Source of the DNA: Cololabis saira
Lineage: Eukaryota; Chordata; Actinopteri; Beloniformes; Belonidae
Length of the DNA stretch: 64,000 bases
Reading direction: 5' to 3'
Assembly (NCBI RefSeq): GCF_033807715.1
Contig: NC_084591.1
Span: 47,584,368 to 47,648,367, forward strand
Part shown: piece after piece, positions 1 through 64,000 of the stretch
Numbering within the stretch: the first letter of the stretch is position 1
Layout: each line of letters starts with the position of its first letter
Translations under genes and position numbers: made by a program
Notes under the pieces: generated by a model
What the model saw: only the letters and a program-made list of their open reading frames with translations
What the model was told of the DNA's origin: nothing
Database searches by the model: none

Positions 1-150
1 AAGTTGATACTAAAATACTAAAAAGAAACAATTTTAGTATCAACTTTGTTTTAATAAAACAAAGTTGATACTAAAATTGTTTCTTTGTTTCAATTTCTTT
101 GTTTCTCCGATCTTTTTTGTTCAAAGATATAAAACTTTTATATCTTTGAA
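1..150. repeat. inverted and direct short repeats at window edge
   Basis: The 16-mer AAGTTGATACTAAAAT occurs at 1 and 64 and its complement near 31-47, so this AT-rich stretch can fold back. A second palindrome, CAAAGATATAAAA with its complement, lies at about 122-148. It is probably the edge of a repeat cut by the window. Confidence 0.5.
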
Positions 151-537
151 CAAAAAAAATATAATGAGGTCTTAAGACGCCCCCAGCCTTGGGCTCCTCG
201 ATGGTGCCAGGGGGTCCCCACAAAATGATTTGTAATATACAGTAAAATATGTATTTAATATAAAATAATAATAATAAAATAAATATTCTTCTGTAGAAAT
301 TAATGAAAAACAACAAATTATTTTGTGGCAATTACACAAGAATGTCCAGTAACATGTTCAACACCACAAACTTAGTCCCTGCTTGGTGACATTCATCTAT
401 TCTGGCCTGATACTCTTCCTGCCTTGATGAAAGGAGAATCTAGCGGTAGCTGCTCTTTAACTTCTCCGTAGATGAGCTGATCAGTTGCAGCTGTGTCAGG
501 AGCTCCGCTGTCCGCCGGAGCGCAGCTCTTCTAAAGC

Positions 538-675
538 ATGATTTATGGTTCTGCGTTAAATCGACGCAGAGCCTACGGCGAAGGGTACGCGGCGACGCGC
601 GCCGTACGGTGCATGTTGCCGCGTACCCTACGCCGTAGGCTCTGCGTTGGTGTAACGCGGAACCATAAATCAGCC
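538..675. mobile_element. short palindromic MITE
   Basis: The ends TGATTTATGGTTCTGCGTTA and its near-complement TAACGCGGAACCATAAATCA form a long hairpin whose GC-rich arms contain CCTACGGCG and CGCCGTAGG. A shorter relative with the same ends lies at about 33005-33055 inside another MITE. Confidence 0.7.
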
Positions 676-1146
676 TTACCACATGCAGGCTGACTCCGCG
701 CTCCCAGCGGATCAGCCGGCTGAGTCCTAACAGTTTCCCCCCTCTGTTGAAATGTCCACATTGCAAGAATTGTCGCCCTGTTGTCATCCTTTTTGGTAAA
801 ATGTAACCAAACTTCCCAGCGTTTATGCCGCTTTGTCCCCGTGTTTTCCTGCTGGGCGCGAATGCGCACGCTGCGCAACGTGCTTGGTGACGTCATTCGC
901 GCCCGCTGGAATCGATAAGGGAATCGTTTGGGAAAAAGGCAAACGATTCCAAGGAATTGAAACACTGGGAACCGGTTCTCAACAAGAACCGGTTCTCGAT
1001 TCCCATCCCTAACTGTAATAAAAAGCCAGGAATGGAGTACTAGAGTGAAGTTTTTCTTGTTACACTCTTTTAGACACATTTGAGGGATGTTGGCCAAGAC
1101 TTTTAATAGTGTTAAAAGCATGTTAAAAATGATGTCACAATACCTT
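676..1146. other. intergenic/intronic stretch, nothing identified
   Basis: I see no hydin exon and no clear repeat boundary. It contains an imperfect inverted pair, GGAACCGGTTCTC and GAACCGGTTC, near 968-995, typical of a degraded MITE. Confidence 0.4.
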
Positions 1147-1508
1147 TAATGTCCATGGACCACTGGTTCTTGGGGTAACTGTACCAAATATTAATGTCCA
1201 TGGACCACTGGTTCTTGGTAACTGTATCAAATATTAATGTCCATGGACCACTGGTTCTTGGGGTAACTGTACCAAATATTAATGTCCATGGACCACTGGT
1301 TCTTGGTAACTGTATCAAATATTAATGTCCATGGACCACTGGTTCTTGGGGTAACTGTACGGGTCACTGTCAAGTCCAACTGCCTTTAATTTAAGCTGAT
1401 AATCAGCTGTTTTCCCGTCTTCTCCACTAGTTGCAGCTGTTTTTACCACTCAGTGTGAGTAAGGGGACTGGTCCAGTGTGAATGTGACGTCAATGCAGAC
1501 CCTCTATT
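1147..1508 (+). mobile_element. THAP-type DNA transposon, 3' half only
   Basis: Contains about five 43-45-bp units built on CCATGGACCACTGGTTCTTG, then the element's right end, which closes with GACGTCAATGCAGACCCTCT and ATT. The THAP exon half is missing. It shares its right end with the copies at 5420, 14722 and 26164. Confidence 0.75.
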
Positions 1509-1591
1509 CCACTTTTCCATGTTGATTTTCAGTACATCTTTTTATGCATTATTTCAATTCACTGTTCCTCTAATCTCATTAAAGCTTGTAC

Positions 1592-58675
<57,084 letters not shown>

Positions 58676-58825
58676 CTGAACCACAGAGACAAAAAAATTA
58701 TCATTAAACATAGAATGAAATCATATCAAAAAACAAAGTGAAAACTCTGTGGACGCCAGCTGGTTTAGTCCACACTAAACGTTGTTTGTAGAGCTGATGA
58801 TCGCTCTCCAAGTTTGTGTTGTGAC

Positions 58826-59560
58826 TAGGGTCGCCACCTTTCAGAAATAGAAAAGAGCGACGCCCTGATTTCAGCAGTGCAAGCGCCGAAAAAAAGGGAC
58901 ATCCCCAAAACTTCTAAACTGCATAGAAATGTATTTATTTTATATGAAAAAACAAAATGCTTTGATTTAAAGTCTAAAGTGCTTTAATTGCATTGAATTT
59001 GCATGACTGTACAGACAGCCAACCATACTAGCAACTGAAATATCCTCCTATGCTGGTACGTCCACATCAGCCCAGATGTAGAATATAAGCAAGATGTGTT
59101 AAACCTTTATTTGTTACAATTTTGATAATTGAATTGTTTATTGATTTCATTATATAAAGATTTTTTATTTTGGGTTTTCATAAACTGTGAGCCATAATCA
59201 CCAAAATTATAACAAATAAAGGCTTGAAATATCTCACTTTGAATGTAGTGGGAAATAATATATTTGTTTCACCTTTAGTTGAATTTAGTACGAATGAAGT
59301 TTTGCAATATATTCTAATTTTCCGACCTTCACCTGTATATTATGACATCAATAAATAAGAGCATAATATATGTCCGTATCGGTTCAATACTGAACACAGG
59401 TTTTAATTCCCTTTTCATTCACAGTTTATGAACATTTGTATTTGCATTTGTATTGAATTGTTTGTTTTATTTTTTGAATGAAATAAATAATAAAATGAAA
59501 TGAAATGAATTCCCAATTACGTAACAATTCCGTATTTCAAGGGACAGGTGGCGACCCTGG
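58826..59560. mobile_element. AGGGTCGCCACCT element
   Basis: Ends AGGGTCGCCACCTTTCAGAA and GGGACAGGTGGCGACCCTGG are inverted repeats. The interior is AT-rich and non-coding. Confidence 0.75.
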
Positions 59561-59582
59561 TTTTGACTGGCCTACGGACTGT

Positions 59583-59612
59583 TTCCTCTCCTCTCCTCTC
59601 CTCTCCTCTCTT
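59583..59612. repeat. (CTCCT)n short array
   Basis: About five tandem CTCCT units. Confidence 0.85.
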
Positions 59613-60810
59613 ATCGTTCTTCACCTCCATCTGTCCAGGTAACGTGGCTGAGCCGAGCAGAGGAGACTCTGGCAGGTGAAGGCAGGACAAAGCTGTCACA
59701 ACTGCTGAGACCTGAGAGTCCTCTGGCGTTACAATTCCAGGCTTTGGTTTCTTACAGAGGTGTAAAGTAACTAGGGGTGTAACAATGTATCGTGCTACGA
59801 AATTTCGCGATACAAAAATGCTGAGCTGGGTAGTAACAAGTTACATTTACTCTGTTACATTTACTTGAGTAAGTTTTGGGAAATGTTGTACTTTTAGGAG
59901 TAGTTTTGAATCACTGTACTTTGTACTTTTACTTGAGTAGATTTGTGAAGAAGAAACTGTTCCTCTTACTCCGCTACATTAGGCTACGTTGAGCTGTTAC
60001 TTTTCTTTTATCCCTTTTATCCACGTACACGTCAATCTCATGACATCACTGGGTGATTCTTTGGGAAAAATGTTTGTTTTTGCATGTTTTGTCACATTTA
60101 CACAGACTCAAACACACACAGAGTTTCTACGAGTTCATGTTTGTTCTAGTTCTGCCTGGTTAAAAAAGAAAAGTACAAAGGCTGGAAATTTTGTGCTACT
60201 TTTGCTTAATTTATTTTTTATTCTGTTATTATTTTATTTATTTTGTTATTTATTAAAGTGCTTGAATTTACTTTAAGATTATTTTAATTTAAGCAATTTT
60301 TTATTAATTTTAATTTATTGTATTATTTTATTGATTAAATTTGCCTGAAGATGATTATTTTGTACTTTTGTCTGTTTGAATGGTTGTGTTAAAAAAATAA
60401 ATCAGACGTTACTCAACAGTTACTCAGTACTTGAGTAGCTTTTTCACCAAGTACTTTTTTACTTTTACTAAAGTAATTATTTGGATGACTACTTTTTACT
60501 TCTACTTGAGTCATATTATTTTGAAGTAACAGTACTTTTACTTGAGTACAATTTTTGGCTCCTCTACCAGCTCTGCAAAAACGTCACGATACGTGTCGTG
60601 GAGGTGACAAAATGTAGCTGATATTGGGTTATTAATATGAATATATTGTGTTTCCTAGTAACATCCTATTGGTGCAGCGGGATCACATGACGACCTCGAC
60701 CTGCGGACCAAAATCTTCCTCCGCTCAGAAGAAACTAGTACCGTTTTGCAGGTCCCGATCACGGGACTCTAGGGGGGTTTTGAGCTCTCAACTTTTACTT
60801 CTAAGGTGAG

Positions 60811-61052
60811 TGTAGCACGGTGAGTGCCACGGGGGCCCGACCGACAGGATGGAGAGACACAGAGTTTAATGCAGACCCTCTTTATTTACCCACAAACACC
60901 ACACACAGTGCAGAAGCACCTTCACAGCAGCTTCACAGGCCCCTTTCTGCTGGGCAGCCGTGCCTTATGAAGGCTGGCAGAGTGGAGAGGCTGATTGGGC
61001 CCACCTGTGCCCTAATCAGCCTGAGTGGCTGCAGCTCCTCCACCCTGCCACA
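60811..61052 (-). repeat. 3' LTR (element on minus strand)
   Basis: 242 bp, 5' TGTGGCAGGGTGGAGG and 3' CACCGTGCTACA on the minus strand. Preceded by a short G-rich tract, GTTGGGGGTG, in the polypurine-tract position. Confidence 0.9.
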
Positions 61053-61744
61053 CACCCCCAACGCCAAACTCGCGCCGGGGTCTGTCCGGCCGAGCCTACT
61101 CCCCCCCCCCCGCCCTCTCGGAGCGGGAGAGGAAGCCCGGAACCCCCGGGCCTTCCTGGTCGGGGGGGTCGTCCCCGGCGTCGGCCCGCCCGCCGTGGAA
61201 GCTGCTCTCGGGGCCGGGCCCATGGTGGCCTCGGGCCACACGGTGCGTCCAGGACCGCCTCCTCCTCCTTGACACACTGCTCTGGCCGCTGGTCCGGCCC
61301 CGTCTCTGCAGGACCCGCAGCCGCCTCCCCAGCCAACTCCGCCTCCCCCTCCGTCGCCGACTCCGTCCCAGGAGCCGTCGCCTGGCGGCCCGCAGCTTCT
61401 GCCTCCCGGCCTCTAAGCTGCGGCACCGCCAGCGCTGCCGCGGCGAACCTCAGACGGGGTGCAGGGATGGGTCGCTCCGTTGGCCACGCCGCCTCGGGAG
61501 CCGTCGCCTGGCGGCCCGCAGCCTCTGCCTCACGGCCTCTCAGCTGCGGCGCCGCCAGCTCCTCCCGCGCTGCTGCGGGGAACCTCCGGCGTGGCGCAGG
61601 GGTGGGTCGGTCCGCGGGCATCAGCGCCGCCAACACAGCGAGCTGATGCCCGCCCTGGTCCCGGCGCAGGGCGGCCAGGTCCGCAATGGCCTGGGCGAGC
61701 GCGTCCAGGGCCCGCTCCATGCCTCTCCTCCCATCGGGCCCCAC
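61016..61744 (-). CDS. gag-position ORF of the small LTR element
   Basis: An open frame of 242 codons that starts at the primer-binding site with MGPDGRRGMERALDALAQAI and enters the 3' LTR. It is Ala/Arg/Pro/Glu-rich and contains a near-duplicate block, LRGREAEAAGRQATAP, twice. The first 40 residues (ALDALAQAIADLAALRRDQG) look helical. There is no CCHC knuckle and I see no known gag domain. It may be a shrunken gag or simply a GC-rich open frame. Confidence 0.4.
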   Translation of the reverse strand: MGPDGRRGMERALDALAQAIADLAALRRDQGGHQLAVLAALMPADRPTPAPRRRFPAAAREELAAPQLRGREAEAAGRQATAPEAAWPTERPIPAPRLRFAAAALAVPQLRGREAEAAGRQATAPGTESATEGEAELAGEAAAGPAETGPDQRPEQCVKEEEAVLDAPCGPRPPWARPREQLPRRAGRRRGRPPRPGRPGGSGLPLPLREGGGGGVGSAGQTPARVWRWGCVAGWRSCSHSG

Positions 61745-61756
61745 GTTGGGCGCCAG

Positions 61757-61998
61757 TGTAGCACGGTGAGTGCCACGGGGGCCCGACCGACAGGATGGAG
61801 AGACACAGAGTTTAATGCAGACCCTCTTTATTTACCCACAAACACCACACACAGTGCAGAAGCACCTTCACAGCAGCTTCACAGGCCTCTTTCTGCTGTG
61901 CAGCTATGCCTTATGAAGGCTGGCAGAGTGGAGAGGCTGATTGGGCCCACCTGTGCCCTAATCAGCCTGAGTGGCTGCAGCTCCTCCACCCTGCCACA
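61757..61998 (-). repeat. 5' LTR (element on minus strand)
   Basis: 242 bp, same ends as the 3' LTR. The differences are clustered in the block GGCCTCTTTCTGCTGTGCAG versus GGCCCCTTTCTGCTGGGCAG and the next few bases. Confidence 0.9.
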
Positions 61999-62535
61999 GT
62001 GAGCATAAATCAATCTTGTATATGATGTAAAGATTGTGTCGTCCCCAAAGGTGTGAGGATGAAACGATAACGGGGTTCACCTTACGGCCTCAGGCTGGAG
62101 CAGGTGAAGCTCTGAGCTCTGGCACAAGATAAATAACAGTCATGTGGGACTTTTCATAGTTTATTTATTTATTTAATTTTAGTTGTTAAATTTCTGGAAA
62201 AGAAAAAAGTCAGATCATACATGAGAGAAACTATTCAGTTTGTGTCAAAATATTTGTACTTGTATGAAACTGAAGATGCATAATGCAAACCTGACATTTA
62301 CTTTTAGTTCAGTTTGTGGAAAATGGTTGGCCTGGCTTTCTCTTTAAAACTTAAACACTTATAAAGCATTACAAACTGGAACAATAGGACAAACGCACAG
62401 CATTGTTTTGTATTTTGTGTCTTTCAAATAAAATACAATTTTTTCCAGTGATATGTTCCTCATTCAAGGTTGTTAAAAAAATACTGCTATAATATTGTAT
62501 CGTTATCTTGAGATTAGTGTATCATTACATCCCTA

Positions 62536-62960
62536 ATAGTAACGAAGTAGATGTACTTCGTTATACTACTTAAGTCGTTTTTTTGAGGATTTGTACTTTA
62601 CTTTGTGTTTTTTTTTTATCAGGACTTTTACTTTTACTTCACTACATTTAAAAGTTCAAAAAATATACTTTTACTTTGTTACTTTGACATTTGCCACCTC
62701 GTTACTCGTTACAAACTAAAAAAATCAAAGAATTATGCCTGTTGTGCCTCCAAAGAGCCACAAGATAAAGGCATTCAAGATAAATCATTTCTTTTGCTTA
62801 CAACTAATCAGCAATGAGGGAATAGAATAGAGAATGGAAAGCTGGAATTAAACATTGTTAAGCACTATTGGACAAGTTATTGGACAAGTTATTGGACAAG
62901 TTATTGGACGCCTGCCAGCTCAGGAAATGCTTTGCTGTGGATAAAGGTTTTGCATATGTA
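62536..62960. other. unassigned intronic sequence
   Basis: Contains TACTTCGTTATACTACTTAA-type sequence related to 59826-60555, and a triple GGACAAGTTATT at 62872-62907. No gene seen. Confidence 0.4.
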
Positions 62961-63942
62961 CACTGCAAAAACTCAAAATCTTAACAAGAATATTTGTCTT
63001 ATTTCTAGTTAAAATGTCTCATTTTTAGTAAAAAAAAAAAAAAAATCTCATTACACTTAAAACAAGACTCATCACTGGAAAAAAAGAACAATTTTCACCT
63101 GTTTCAAGTAGATTTTCACTTGAAATAAGTAGAAAAATCTGCCAGTGGAACAAGATTTTTTTGCTTGTAATGAGAAGATAAATCTTTTCTACTTATTTCA
63201 AGTGAAAATTTACTTGAAACAGGTGAAAATTGTCAAATAACAAGTTAAGTTTAAGTGTAATGAGATTCTTTGACACGTTCAGGCTGCAGTGGAAGCTTGT
63301 ATGACTTGCATGTAGATTCTTCAGGCCTGGACATTTAGTGGATGAAACCACCCACGACTCTTTATATCAAACCATTCAAAAGTTATCTACTATCAAATAT
63401 GGACCAACCAGATGAAGAGGGGGGGGGGGTTGCATCGTCATCGCCATCGTCGCAGGATGGAGACGCACATTTTGATGTATAACACACCTGGGCGCACGTT
63501 ACGTTTCAGGCGAAGAAACGGCCGAAGGAATGGCATAAATTGTACCAAAATTACACGATTCATTCAAAATGGCTGACTTCCTGTTCGGTTTGGGCCATGG
63601 CGCCAAGAGACTTTTCTTTAAGTTGTGACATGATACAGGTGTGTACCGATTTTCGTGCATGTACGTCAAACCGTATTGTGGGGCTTGAGGCACAAAGTTT
63701 TCTAGGGGGCGCTGTTGAGCCATTAGGCCACGCCCATCAATGCAAACCATGAAATATCACATTTATCACCAGGACTGACTTGGTGCAAAATTTGGTGACT
63801 TTTGGGGCACGCTTAGGGGGAAAAAAGGCCCTCATTTCATCAGAAGAAAAATTCCTACAGATACAATAGAGCCTTCGCACTGCAAGTGCTCGGGCCCTAA
63901 TAAGACAAATATCCCTGGTAAGATTTAGAGTTTTTGCAGTGT
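62961..63942. mobile_element. long-palindrome foldback MITE, copy 5, with nested GGGCCC repeat
   Basis: Ends CACTGCAAAAACTCAAAATC and TTAGAGTTTTTGCAGTG. The right arm is interrupted by 63268-63898. Confidence 0.85.
63268..63898 (+). mobile_element. GGGCCC-family repeat nested in foldback MITE
   Basis: Contains GACACGTTCAGGCTGCAGTG, TTTTCGTGCATGTACGTCAA and ends GCAAGTGCTCGGGCCCTAA. It closely matches 28455-29158. Confidence 0.75.
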
Positions 63943-64000
63943 AGAGACATTTTTGTCCAGTGTGTAGGGAAAAAGAAAAGCATGGGCATGGAGAAGACAA

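Larger units (their letters stand above)
60811..61998 (-). mobile_element. small non-autonomous LTR retrotransposon (complete)
   Basis: Two 242-bp LTRs (60811-61052 and 61757-61998; ends TG...CA on the minus strand) differ at about four sites. The exact 5-bp duplication GTGAG flanks the element. On the minus strand the 5' LTR is followed after one base by an 18-nt primer-binding site, TGGCGCCCAACGTGGGGC (61738-61755), the sequence known to pair with tRNA-Lys(1,2). The 704-bp interior is very GC-rich. No protease, reverse transcriptase or integrase is present, so it must be mobilised in trans. Confidence 0.93.
59772..62535. mobile_element. hAT-like element carrying a nested LTR retrotransposon
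   Basis: Ends TAGGGGTGTAACAATGTATC and (complemented) TAGGGATGTAATGATACACT are inverted repeats. The flanks AAAGTAAC and ATAGTAAC match at 7 of 8. About 720 bp of TACTTGAGTA-rich sequence (59826-60555) looks like another insertion, and the LTR element lies at 60811-61998. Confidence 0.7.

Overview
The window is vertebrate nuclear DNA, almost certainly from a ray-finned (teleost) fish. It has GT-AG introns, dense DNA-transposon and MITE content, Tc1/mariner and hAT elements, teleost-type LINE tails and long AT microsatellites. There are no bacterial-style genes, operons, rRNA or CRISPR arrays. I cannot name the species.

The only host gene I can support is an internal part of hydin, on the minus strand. 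HYDIN is the giant central-pair apparatus protein of motile cilia. I reconstructed 26 consecutive exons, transcribed from position 58675 down to 1592. They have matching intron phases and add to 4107 nt, or exactly 1369 codons with no stop. They cover several ASH/MSP-like beta-sandwich repeats and the linker between them, and end just before the region that carries the P-loop segment in mammalian HYDIN. Both gene ends lie outside the window. One intron has a GC donor (after exon 7) and one has a weak GT donor (after exon 8).

Nearly everything else is intron filled with mobile DNA. From left to right: palindromic MITEs and a THAP-exon transposon (1-6300); LINE-like tails and AT repeats (6960-9100); a BEL/Pao-type gag fragment beside a single-exon membrane/coiled-coil ORF (9950-11400); a foldback MITE with an internal array (11660-12250); THAP and hAT-like elements (14000-17800); duplicated (TA)n blocks (18300-18840); nested hAT/MITE insertions (19570-23480); hAT MITEs and another THAP element (25080-27760); a GGGCCC-family repeat (28230-30150); a 1.6-kb Tc1 element with a broken transposase (30960-32570); further MITEs and a LINE end (32770-38600); a 6-kb minisatellite inside a LINE (38960-44985); nested MITEs (45745-46730); more THAP, hAT and MITE copies (47740-55550); a 1.47-kb TTCC tract (56370-57843); and a small LTR retrotransposon nested in a hAT-like element (59770-62535).

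The most unusual structures are four. (1) The 23-bp minisatellite has about 262 units and appears to have grown out of a LINE reverse-transcriptase codon stretch. (2) A THAP-domain transposon family carries a variable 43-bp minisatellite. (3) Two terminal-repeat families share the same internal 20-bp array. (4) A complete 1.19-kb LTR element has a tRNA-Lys-type primer site and a perfect 5-bp target duplication.
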